DNA from: Coxiellaceae bacterium
Lineage (GTDB): Bacteria > Pseudomonadota > Gammaproteobacteria > Coxiellales > Coxiellaceae
DNA length: 6,673 bases
Assembly (NCBI GenBank): GCA_003450655.1
Contig: DMFG01000009.1
Coordinates: forward strand, 1-6,673
Reading direction: 5' to 3'
A program made the position numbers and the translations under genes. Position 1 is the first letter of the stretch, and each line of letters starts with the position of its first letter. Below the pieces are notes generated by a model. That model did no database searches, had not been told where the DNA came from, and saw only the letters and a program-made list of their open reading frames with translations. This document shows, piece after piece, positions 1 to 6,298 of the stretch.

Positions 1-346
1 GTTTTGGTGCAACACCAGGAGATTCAGAAACGACTTTTTTTCTGTCATCATAGGCTTTTTTCAAGGTTTTAGTTTGATCTGTTGTAAGTGGCATTAAGTT
101 ATTAAGCGTTTTTGCAAAAGCTTCCTGACTAATTTCAGTATCTCCAAGCGCATTAGATTGATCAGAACTCTCCGCTGAAGAGTTATCTACCTGACTATTG
201 CCCGTTTGTTCTTGTGACATCATTTCCATTGACGAAGGGTTCTGGGTTGTATTACCACTCACACCAAACGAACTAGCTAATGCAGCAGACGATGCAAACA
301 TCACCCCAATAACTATTATACTTATGTTCTTTATCTTTGTTTTCAC
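1..346 (-). CDS. dotH: DotH/IcmK, outer-membrane core protein of the Dot/Icm secretion system (5' part; continues past base 1)
   Basis: The first 115 residues of the protein are present. The start is GTG at 344-346. An in-frame TAG lies seven codons upstream with no ATG between, and AGGTG sits 8 bases before the GTG. Residues 1-24 form a signal peptide: a lysine-rich start (MKTKIKN), a hydrophobic stretch and an ALA cleavage site before Ser25. There is no lipobox cysteine. Residues 25-72 are a low-complexity linker rich in Ser, Gln and Asn. Residues 85-115 (MPLTTDQ, then YDDRKK, then a Pro-rich end with SPGVAP) match by recall the conserved N-terminal motif of DotH, 'PLTPEQI..., PPGxPP'. In the family DotH forms the outer-membrane core with DotC, DotD, DotG and DotF. 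The gene lies 32 bases after the DotI stop, exactly where icmK follows icmL in Legionella and Coxiella. The secretin-like C-terminal part is outside the window. Confidence 0.88.
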   Translation of the reverse strand, partial: MKTKIKNISIIVIGVMFASSAALASSFGVSGNTTQNPSSMEMMSQEQTGNSQVDNSSAESSDQSNALGDTEISQEAFAKTLNNLMPLTTDQTKTLKKAYDDRKKVVSESPGVAPK

Positions 347-354
347 GATATTTA

Positions 355-359
355 CACCT
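355..359 (-). promoter_or_regulatory. Ribosome binding site of dotH (supports the GTG start)
   Basis: On the minus strand AGGTG is followed by 8 bases and then GTG. This fixes the non-ATG start of dotH. No ATG in this frame gives an intact signal peptide, because the next Met is at residue 16, inside the hydrophobic segment. Confidence 0.6.
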
Positions 360-378
360 ACTCTCTACTTATACTTAA

Positions 379-1065
379 TTAAATATTTAACAACTGCGAC
401 CCAGCGGTTTTTTGTAACACTGGAAGGAAATTATTAATTGCTATACGATCCGGGAACTTTTCTACAGGTTCACGAATCACAATAACTGTTACCTCAAAAG
501 GCATATTGATGGTTTTATTTTCATTAACAAATGAAACCATAATCGACATCTTTACTTTCCAAGCATAATGCCCATTCACAACTGTCTTTTGCTCCATCAC
601 GGGAGGTGTTGTGATTTTAACTGTTGACACCATTTGTTTAGAAACTAATGTTTTTAAGTTATTACTCTTTTCCATTGATTGATAAAAATCATTCCAACCA
701 TTAGGTGTATAAGCATCAGCAACCGACTGTAATTGACCGCGATAATGAATAAAGTCTTGACTAAACGAAGCGCGAACCTTATCGGCAACCCATTGTAATA
801 CATAAGTATCTGACACCGACGGATCAGATAATGCGCGTGAGTTAATCATTCGACCGTCTGGTGCAACAGCAAAATATCGCACAACTGGAGGCTGAAGTGC
901 TTTGCAAGTAATACCAAACACTAACAAAGCATTAATAATTAACAATATAATAAATGCCATACTGGCTTGACGATATTGATCTCGGTAGAAAGCATTACGA
1001 AACATGACAAGCTCCATGCCCTTACCTAATATTTTGTCTTTGCTTTTTTGCTGACTCACAATCAT
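379..1065 (-). CDS. icmL: DotI/IcmL, inner-membrane VirB8-like component of the Dot/Icm system (orthologue copy)
   Basis: This 228-residue protein has a short cytoplasmic N-terminus with the family motif FRNAFYRDQYRQ (residues 22-33). One membrane helix follows at about 36-56, then a periplasmic domain. Family signatures recalled from Legionella DotI are clear: RYFA (63-66), LSDPSVSDTYVLQW (79-92), the HYRGQLQ segment (107-113), TPNGWNDF (120-127), KSNNL (133-137) and NGHYAWKVKM (164-173). In Legionella, DotI and DotJ form an inner-membrane complex, and the DotI periplasmic domain has a VirB8/TraM-like fold. The copy lies 12 bases after its paralogue and 32 bases before dotH, as expected for icmL. 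The start is uncertain. The ATG at 1065 has GGGG only 2 bases upstream. A GTG two codons later (1057-1059) has it at 8 bases. The ATG at 1015-1017 (residue 17) has AGG 7 bases upstream and gives an N-terminus closer to the usual length of about 212 residues. Confidence 0.93.
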   Translation of the reverse strand: MIVSQQKSKDKILGKGMELVMFRNAFYRDQYRQASMAFIILLIINALLVFGITCKALQPPVVRYFAVAPDGRMINSRALSDPSVSDTYVLQWVADKVRASFSQDFIHYRGQLQSVADAYTPNGWNDFYQSMEKSNNLKTLVSKQMVSTVKITTPPVMEQKTVVNGHYAWKVKMSIMVSFVNENKTINMPFEVTVIVIREPVEKFPDRIAINNFLPVLQKTAGSQLLNI

Positions 1066-1077
1066 ATCCCCGTAATT

Positions 1078-1704
1078 TTACTGATAAAATGTATTGAAAT
1101 GTTCTATCTGCAACCCTGACGGTGCTGCAATATCTTTAGATCGAACAATCTTCATTCCAATAATTAATTTTTTTTGAGCACTGTTACTAGCACTGTTAAA
1201 TGATACAAGTACCGGCATCTCAACATCCCAATAACGAATACCATGATCTACCCCTGTATCTTTTACTACTGGGTCATCCGTCACAATCGCATCAACTTCA
1301 AGTTTTTGAGATTTAATAACTGATAAAAAACCAGAGCTTTGCATAGCATCGTTATATGAAGACCATCCAGCCTTGGTAAAATAAATTTTCATGTCATCTA
1401 ATTGACTTGAATAATGTTCAAAATTTAACTGATACACTTTCTTACTGGCGATGCTTGCCCACTGGGTTACCAATCCTTCTGTTAACACTGGATCTGACAA
1501 TGCATGCAGTGGTGTTTGCTCGCCATTTGTAGAGGAACCATAGTATGTAACATTTTCTCGTTTCAGTGATTGATAGATAAATGTCGCCAGAAGCAGTGTG
1601 GCTGTGATGACCAACAGAGTAATTAGCTTCATCATTTTACGAAATTTATCTCGATAAAATGTATTTTTTTTAAGCTGTAAATTAAATACGTCTTGTTCGC
1701 TCAT
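1078..1704 (-). CDS. icmL: Second DotI/IcmL-family protein, full length, in the dotJ (icmM) position
   Basis: This 208-residue protein has the same plan as DotI: a cytoplasmic motif NTFYRDKFRK (14-23), one membrane helix at about 26-46, then a periplasmic domain. Shared landmarks are LSDPVLTEGLVTQW (69-82), FEHYSSQL (95-102), FTKAGWSSY (109-117) and YWDVEMPVLVSF (158-169). It keeps the NxFYRDxFRK motif well but has lost the SNNL and NGxYxW wording seen in the downstream copy, so it looks like the diverged paralogue. Legionella has the short protein DotJ/IcmM here (about 94 residues, related to the N-terminal part of DotI), whereas Coxiella is described as having two icmL genes. I infer that this protein partners DotI in the inner membrane as DotJ does. 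The start is supported by AAGAAGAGA 6 bases before the ATG. The gene follows dotK by 27 bases and precedes dotI by 12, so all are probably co-transcribed. Confidence 0.9.
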   Translation of the reverse strand: MSEQDVFNLQLKKNTFYRDKFRKMMKLITLLVITATLLLATFIYQSLKRENVTYYGSSTNGEQTPLHALSDPVLTEGLVTQWASIASKKVYQLNFEHYSSQLDDMKIYFTKAGWSSYNDAMQSSGFLSVIKSQKLEVDAIVTDDPVVKDTGVDHGIRYWDVEMPVLVSFNSASNSAQKKLIIGMKIVRSKDIAAPSGLQIEHFNTFYQ

Positions 1705-1731
1705 ACTGATTCTCTTCTTAATGACCTATTG

Positions 1732-2298
1732 TTAAACCGTATATTTAAAACTTATGACAACTCGTCTATTGTCATATTGACCTTTTGGCGTACTATTTGA
1801 AGCAACAGGATCAGCGCTACCATATCCAACAGAATATACATAACGTGTATCCACACCTTGTGACCATAAATAACTAGCTATAGATTGTGCCTGTGCATCA
1901 GTCAGTGCTACGCCAGCTTTATCTTGCGAGATACCATTACCAATGGTGCTATCAGTATATGCTGCAACCTTAATGCGGTTAGTCTTATAAGACTTCACAA
2001 TACTAGCGATATGATATAAAACGGATTTACTATTTGATGCTAAATTAGCTGATGATGTATTAAATACTCGATCACTAGGAATAACAATTTGAATACTCTC
2101 GCCTACTCTAATCACATGCACATCATTGGCTTTAAGAATGCCTAATGAATATGATCGACTTTCATATTGTGACAACTGAGCTGCCTGAACATTTGAGGCG
2201 CCTGACTCTGTTTGTGTTGTACTACTGCAAGCACTTAAGCTGATAGTACTAACAGCAATAACCCCAGTTGAAATGATTGTCGCGATACTTTTTTTCAT
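1732..2298 (-). CDS. dotK: DotK/IcmN, outer-membrane lipoprotein with an OmpA-like domain
   Basis: This 188-residue protein begins with a lipoprotein signal peptide: MKKS, a hydrophobic stretch, then the lipobox LSAC with Cys24 as lipidated residue. Ser25 at +2 predicts outer-membrane sorting. Residues of about 60-186 form an OmpA/MotB-like domain: a VAAYTDS strand with Asp116, the helix around LTDAQAQSIASYL (132-144), GYGSADPVASN (158-168) and the terminal NRRVVISF (177-184). The Asp of the peptidoglycan site is kept, but the usual Arg of the LSxxRA helix is Gln136. Length agrees with Legionella DotK (about 189). In Legionella it is a peripheral member of the outer-membrane core and is less essential than DotC, DotD or DotH. 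I chose the ATG at 2298 over the one at 2334. It has GAGAG 5 bases upstream and gives a normal signal peptide, whereas the longer form would put twelve charged residues before it and begin inside a hairpin. Confidence 0.9.
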   Translation of the reverse strand: MKKSIATIISTGVIAVSTISLSACSSTTQTESGASNVQAAQLSQYESRSYSLGILKANDVHVIRVGESIQIVIPSDRVFNTSSANLASNSKSVLYHIASIVKSYKTNRIKVAAYTDSTIGNGISQDKAGVALTDAQAQSIASYLWSQGVDTRYVYSVGYGSADPVASNSTPKGQYDNRRVVISFKYTV

Positions 2299-2303
2299 TA
2301 TTT

Positions 2304-2313
2304 CTCTCTTCTC
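2304..2313 (-). promoter_or_regulatory. Ribosome binding site of dotK (decides the start)
   Basis: The minus strand reads GAGAAGAGAG, then AAATA, then the ATG at 2298. This purine-rich site at the right spacing supports the shorter lipoprotein start over the in-frame ATG 36 bases upstream. Confidence 0.6.
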
Positions 2314-2319
2314 AAAAAT

Positions 2320-2340
2320 GATGTAATTTTTCATTACATC
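2320..2340 (-). promoter_or_regulatory. Stem-loop in the dotK 5' leader
   Basis: On the minus strand GATGTAAT, a loop GAAAA and ATTACATC make a perfect 8-bp stem, followed directly by ATTTTTGAG. It ends 7 bases before the ribosome binding site of dotK. The form (stem plus a run of five T) resembles a weak intrinsic terminator or attenuator, but the stem has only three G-C pairs. It could equally be an mRNA-stability or translation-control structure. The structure is seen directly; its role is unknown. Confidence 0.4.
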
Positions 2341-2374
2341 TCAACATTAATGTCTAAAACCCACATTAAATACG

Positions 2375-2390
2375 GGTTCCTTAAAGAACC
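2375..2390. promoter_or_regulatory. Near-palindrome downstream of the candidate dotK-operon promoter
   Basis: GGTTC, a 6-base centre CTTAAA and GAACC form a 5-bp inverted repeat; the whole 16-mer differs from a perfect palindrome at one central pair of bases. It lies just past the -10 candidates, where transcription would begin. It may be an operator or a small hairpin at the mRNA 5' end. The regulator is unknown. Confidence 0.25.
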
Positions 2391-2393
2391 ATT

Positions 2394-2409
2394 AATTTAC
2401 CAAACTATA
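2394..2409 (-). promoter_or_regulatory. Candidate -10 region of the dotK operon
   Basis: Two candidates lie just downstream of the PmrA-box-like sequence on the minus strand. TATAGT (2404-2409, one mismatch to TATAAT) directly abuts the box. TAAATT (2394-2399) lies 10 bases beyond it. Neither has a good -35, as expected of an activator-dependent promoter. Transcripts would have a leader of about 90-100 bases before dotK. This is a prediction from motifs only. Confidence 0.35.
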
Positions 2410-2426
2410 CTTAAGGGAATATTAAA
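2410..2426 (-). promoter_or_regulatory. PmrA-box-like sequence upstream of dotK
   Basis: The minus strand reads TTTAAT-ATTCC-CTTAAG. It fits the enterobacterial PmrA pattern YTTAAK-N5-YTTAAK at every fixed position and contains TTAATATT, resembling the PmrA element reported upstream of icm/dot genes in Legionella and Coxiella. It lies 112 bases upstream of the dotK start with -10 candidates just beyond. In AT-rich DNA such a motif can arise by chance, so only the combination of match, strand and position supports it. Confidence 0.45.
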
Positions 2427-2727
2427 TTTTTCATCTATTTGCTAAATTTTTGATCATTTTTTGAGTGGAGAGAGAATCACCAGCTATGAATTTTAAATCG
2501 GTATATTTTTCAATAACTTATCTAAATCAATAGGATTGCATGTTATCTTTTATATATTTCGCACGATAAAAAAACCACTTAACAATCCAGCATATAATTT
2601 TATTGAATTTAAACAATGAGTTATGGATATCCTTATAATATTACAAGCCTTTCAGAATTGACTGAACACCTCTGAGTAGTACCGTCCGCTTATCATGATC
2701 ACCTAAAGGTGAAGCACAGCACATGCC

Positions 2728-2766
2728 TCAGATGACAGTAACCATTAAAATCAGTCAGATGACTGT
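2728..2766. repeat. Short direct repeat at the end of dotL
   Basis: TCAGATGACAGT at 2728-2739 and TCAGATGACTGT at 2755-2766 match in 11 of 12 bases with a 27-base period. The second copy overlaps the last codons and stop of dotL. No function is apparent. Confidence 0.35.
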
Positions 2767-2769
2767 TTT
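2747..2769 (-). terminator. Possible weak terminator at the dotL stop
   Basis: CAGTC (2752-2756) and GACTG (2761-2765) form a 5-bp stem with a 4-base loop. On the minus strand AAAA precedes it, and after one A it is followed by TTTT, so it could fold on either strand. The dotL stop codon lies inside the stem. It is short and the T run is only four, so at most it is a weak end for the icmQ-dotM-dotL transcript. No stronger terminator is visible in the gap. Confidence 0.25.
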
Positions 2770-5129
2770 ATTGCTATTTTTTCAATAATTCGATCAATAG
2801 TAGCAACTAACGAACCAACTGGAACATCAACAATATGCTCGGGAGGATAGGCCGTACTACGCTGCATATCAGCCGTTAATTCTAAAGCTACATTCATAGC
2901 CTGCTGAGAGTTTTGACCTGCTAGGCGGCCTAGATATTCGAACTGGTCACGACATTGAGCACGACTTACAATTGACCCCTTCATACCCTCAATTTCATTC
3001 GCTGATAACAACCCTTGAATATGATCATTCACCGTTAATGGAGCGAACAAACTCAGACCTTCTTCATCATATTCTTCTGTATTCGACCAAGAAGACTCTG
3101 AATCCTCAAAAAAAGCAGCAAAAGGCGAATCTGTTGCAACGCCCTGACCGATGCCACTAAACTGTTGCAATGCCAATAATGAGCGATCCATTGGGGCTGA
3201 TACCGAGCCATTAACTGTTAATAAATTACTTAATTTATCAACCTCTTCATTACTAGCCTCAACCTGAGTTAGCAATGCACCCTCTTGTGCAATTTCATTA
3301 AAACTTTGTATGGATTTCTGAAAACGCTCAACATCTTGATCTTCTGGCGCATCGACTTTTAAAAATTGATTGAGTCGCATCCGTTTAACCGGCTTAGGGT
3401 TAGCAAAAAATGTTTTACCACGAATAATTTTTGACTTAAAAAATAGGTGATATTCACCAGGAGCCTGTTCTTTTAGATCCAGTAAATCTACACGCGCACG
3501 TTTTTCCATACGCGCACCTTTACCATCCTGGTAATTACCCAGAACACTATTTGCGTCAACTTGGAAGTTTTCAACCTGACTGACGTAAGACTCACCTGCC
3601 GATTTCATGAAGAAATCCCATGTCTCTGTAGGGTCTTCTAATTTCATACAAATCTTAATGTTGGTATTCGCACCAATCGATGCAGCTTCTTCTTTCGACG
3701 CTTTTTGAAATGCCGGTAAATCCTGACCCGCAAATACCACCGAGAAACCTAATGAACGAGCCTGTGCAGGCACAACGGCAAAACCTTCTACGGCATAATA
3801 ACCATACTCATCAAGAATACATAAATAAGGCGTTTCTGCGTTTGTTGGACGACTATCAACAATATCTTCTAAATCACCTTCAACGTGATCACCCAAACCT
3901 GCTGCCATCATCGCTTTTAATGTAGCGATAATTACCTTACCTAACTGTGACAATTCATCTGGCGATTTTTCTAATGCGGGTAATAACACACATAAAATAC
4001 GACGATTTAACACCACATCGGATAAATCTACCTCAGCCAAGTTAGTCCTTAAAATATGACCATAGGTATCTGCTAACGATGTAAATACACGCACTAACTG
4101 CATCGTAATAAAACCATGTTGTTCAAGTACTTGTGACACTTGCTTACCTTTTTTCTCTGGATTAAAACCAGGCAATGTGAGCACATAGTTCTTTAATGGT
4201 TCTAACATGGTTTCAGGCATATTTTCCAAACTAACAGACTCTTGACCATCTCGAATAAAAACTTTATCTAAAACCATTGCCTCAAGACGTGGTAAATGAA
4301 AATAGTTACGAATCACGTTAGCATCTAGGAGAATATTACCCGCATCACGCATAGGCACTAATACCTTCATTAACGCTTCAACAAAACCAATAGCACGACC
4401 TTTCCACATATCACCATCTGAAGAAGAAGACGAACTATCCATCAAGCTCACAACCAACTGAGCCAACATACTTGATGAACCACGTGCAAAAGGATTCAGT
4501 GTATTCGATAAACGGCGTTCTTGTGGACCAATAACATCTCGCGCACCCGTCATGAAGTTAATCAATAACATATCGTCTTCACGCCCCATGGAACGAACCA
4601 TGGAAAAGAGCTTAGAAAACAGCGCATTATCACCCTTACCATCAACATAAATAAAACCACTCGCTTGTAACAGCGCATTATAAGCAACTGAAATCAGCAT
4701 TTCGGTCTTACCACTACCGGTTGAGCCAAAGATTAATGCATGTGTTCTCATGTCATCGTTGTTAAACCATAATTCATCATCTGTCGTATTTTCATTCCCT
4801 AAATGATAAATACCACGCGCCTTACGAGGCTTATTAGAGCCTGGCATGGGATCATTATAATCTGATAAACCAGAACGTTGCGGCATTTTGAATGGCAATT
4901 TCTTTTCACGAGTAAAACAAAAAATAACAACACTTAAACCAATGAATACACACAGCTCTGACACCACAGGGCAAGTAAAAGTAATAATCATAAATGCCAC
5001 CATAAGGAAAGCAACCGCTCGTGGATTTTTCATAAAATCCACAATACGCTGACCTAGTGTCCGTGTATCCCTAAAAATATGATGTTGATTCCGTTCATGT
5101 AATTCGCTTAATGCTCTTTGCTGTGCCAT
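2751..5129 (-). CDS. dotL: DotL/IcmO, type IV coupling ATPase of the Dot/Icm system
   Basis: DotL is the inner-membrane ATPase that receives effectors and drives them into the channel. This 792-residue protein is close to Legionella DotL (783). The N-terminus carries RDTRTLGQR (20-28) and two membrane helices (about 37-53 and 57-72). The nucleotide-binding domain has Walker A GSTGSGKT (135-142), Walker B YLCILDE (435-441) and, after it, an ARSLGFSVVFAGQD segment (457-470) typical of VirD4/FtsK-type coupling proteins. From about 590 a non-ATPase C-terminal extension follows, with an acidic patch (FFEDSESS..EEYDEEG, 673-691) and a helical end. In Legionella this extension binds DotN, IcmS-IcmW and LvgA, so its full length implies the same adaptor use here. 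A run of six serines (232-237) is encoded by near-repeat TCT codons. The ATG lies inside the end of dotM, with GAGAG 6 bases upstream, which suggests translational coupling. Confidence 0.97.
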   Translation of the reverse strand: MAQQRALSELHERNQHHIFRDTRTLGQRIVDFMKNPRAVAFLMVAFMIITFTCPVVSELCVFIGLSVVIFCFTREKKLPFKMPQRSGLSDYNDPMPGSNKPRKARGIYHLGNENTTDDELWFNNDDMRTHALIFGSTGSGKTEMLISVAYNALLQASGFIYVDGKGDNALFSKLFSMVRSMGREDDMLLINFMTGARDVIGPQERRLSNTLNPFARGSSSMLAQLVVSLMDSSSSSSDGDMWKGRAIGFVEALMKVLVPMRDAGNILLDANVIRNYFHLPRLEAMVLDKVFIRDGQESVSLENMPETMLEPLKNYVLTLPGFNPEKKGKQVSQVLEQHGFITMQLVRVFTSLADTYGHILRTNLAEVDLSDVVLNRRILCVLLPALEKSPDELSQLGKVIIATLKAMMAAGLGDHVEGDLEDIVDSRPTNAETPYLCILDEYGYYAVEGFAVVPAQARSLGFSVVFAGQDLPAFQKASKEEAASIGANTNIKICMKLEDPTETWDFFMKSAGESYVSQVENFQVDANSVLGNYQDGKGARMEKRARVDLLDLKEQAPGEYHLFFKSKIIRGKTFFANPKPVKRMRLNQFLKVDAPEDQDVERFQKSIQSFNEIAQEGALLTQVEASNEEVDKLSNLLTVNGSVSAPMDRSLLALQQFSGIGQGVATDSPFAAFFEDSESSWSNTEEYDEEGLSLFAPLTVNDHIQGLLSANEIEGMKGSIVSRAQCRDQFEYLGRLAGQNSQQAMNVALELTADMQRSTAYPPEHIVDVPVGSLVATIDRIIEKIAIKQSSD

Positions 5130-6277
5130 AACTCACTCTCATCAATGTATAAAATATCTTCTAGCGCCGCTTTATAGGCAGAAACAGCCTCTTTCACCAT
5201 AGGGGTTTTCACAGCACGCTCCATGCGCTTTTCTGCTAACCAATGGGAAAATACACCAGACACCTCAACAGTAGAGGTTTGTCGGCCTACACTATTCAGC
5301 ATATACCACATGCGACGATCAACGGGTTTCAACCATAAAAACTCTGCTGATGCTAGCACACCATCTGTACGGGCTAACTCTAGCAATGTTGCAAGCACGG
5401 TATTATTGTAACCATGACGCTTGACGGTCCATTTAAGTACCTTTGAGTTTTTATATTTCTGAACAGCTTCCTCAACTCCTGAGAAATTTAATTTCCCCGA
5501 TGCTGAAGAAGACGCTATTTGTGCTAAAAATTGCTTAGCTTCACTGCGATTTTTCGTTGCGCACGCAAGAAAAATCACCACTAATGCTTTACCATGAATC
5601 GGCAAACGATCGACACCTTGCCACATCCTACCAAGCTGCATGGAAAATATACGACCTGCTGACTTTTCATCAACCGACCATACGGTTTGAGCCAAAACCT
5701 GTTGTTTTGATAGGATATTATTCTCTTTACCAAAATCCAATGGCGTCTGAGCCATTGCCCATGGACCTTTATCAATATCTTCTTTAACCAAGTCCAAAGA
5801 AACCACTGGAGTAATCTGAGGCCAATTTTCAACCTCGCACTGCCTTAATGTTTTCATATTATAAATCTGACGGAAACGAATATTACCATGTTTAAAATAC
5901 GATAAACCTGCTAAAACCAACAAAACAAACATGCACGGATAACGAACCCAAATACCCACTTGTTTATTCATGGCTGAAAAATTACTGAAACTTTCTGTTC
6001 TTGGTGAGACTTGCGAAAACATCTGTCCTAATGCTGTGATTGAATCACCCCGACTGATCTGCCAATGATGAAATGAAACTAAATCAACTACTTTTGCTGC
6101 ACCAGCAACCAAATAATGAATCAGTAATAGTTCGTAATAACGGAAATAATTTACAGGCATAACAACCCATTCGCGCTTTAACCACCAAACAAAGAGAATA
6201 ACGCCGCAGACTAATATACTCATCCACATGAGGTTACTGGATTGATCACCCGATGATCCGTTACCTTGTTGTGCCAT
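5108..6277 (-). CDS. dotM: DotM/IcmP, inner-membrane partner of the DotL coupling complex
   Basis: DotM sits with DotL in the inner membrane; in Legionella its cytoplasmic domain recognises effectors with glutamate-rich C-terminal signals. This 389-residue protein (Legionella about 380) starts with a Gln/Gly/Ser-rich tail. Three hydrophobic segments follow, at about 17-34, 47-66 and 112-127, then a long soluble domain. Family wording includes KGPWAMAQTPLDF (170-182), FSMQLGRMWQG (211-221), HGYNNTVLATLLELAR (288-303) and a highly conserved block around LASAEFLWLKPVDRRMWYMLNSVGR (308-332). Several Arg/Lys residues in the soluble domain could supply the basic effector-binding patch, but I cannot map them to the published residues. 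TAGGTAGG precedes the ATG at good spacing. The gene begins 21 bases after icmQ and overlaps dotL by 22 bases, the usual icmQ-icmP-icmO order. Confidence 0.96.
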   Translation of the reverse strand: MAQQGNGSSGDQSSNLMWMSILVCGVILFVWWLKREWVVMPVNYFRYYELLLIHYLVAGAAKVVDLVSFHHWQISRGDSITALGQMFSQVSPRTESFSNFSAMNKQVGIWVRYPCMFVLLVLAGLSYFKHGNIRFRQIYNMKTLRQCEVENWPQITPVVSLDLVKEDIDKGPWAMAQTPLDFGKENNILSKQQVLAQTVWSVDEKSAGRIFSMQLGRMWQGVDRLPIHGKALVVIFLACATKNRSEAKQFLAQIASSSASGKLNFSGVEEAVQKYKNSKVLKWTVKRHGYNNTVLATLLELARTDGVLASAEFLWLKPVDRRMWYMLNSVGRQTSTVEVSGVFSHWLAEKRMERAVKTPMVKEAVSAYKAALEDILYIDESELWHSKEH

Positions 6278-6298
6278 AATACTACCTACCTAAAAAAC

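Larger units (their letters stand above)
2299..2750. other. Non-coding gap between dotL and dotK (about 450 bases)
   Basis: No convincing gene is present on either strand, and the stretch is visibly more AT-rich than the flanking genes. The half next to dotK (2299-2430) holds the likely promoter and leader of the dotK operon: a PmrA-box-like sequence, -10 candidates, a near-palindrome and a stem-loop. The half next to dotL holds a small hairpin at the dotL stop and two other 5-bp inverted repeats: TTCAG/CTGAA at 2651-2666, and TCACC/GGTGA at 2699-2712. Bases 2461-2640 show nothing I can name. I saw no tRNA or insertion sequence. Confidence 0.75.

Noticed and set aside
198..437. 79-residue open frame on the + strand over dotH start and dotI end
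   Set aside because: It runs antisense to the well-supported dotH signal peptide and DotI C-terminus. It has no ribosome binding site or family resemblance that I can see.
2299..2334. Twelve-residue longer N-terminus for DotK beginning at the ATG at 2334
   Set aside because: It would place charged residues before the lipoprotein signal peptide, would start inside the hairpin, and lacks the clear ribosome site found before the ATG at 2298.
2568..2580. T7 run on the minus strand in the gap, as an intrinsic terminator for dotL
   Set aside because: I could find no stem of useful length directly before the T run, so it does not qualify as a terminator.
3680..3925. 81-residue + strand open frame inside dotL
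   Set aside because: It is antisense to the Walker B region of DotL, with compositional artefacts only (Gln/Asn/His/Leu-rich). It is not a gene.
5581..5832. 83-residue minus-strand open frame inside dotM
   Set aside because: It is in a different frame within dotM, whose own protein carries conserved family blocks across the same bases. It is a shadow frame.
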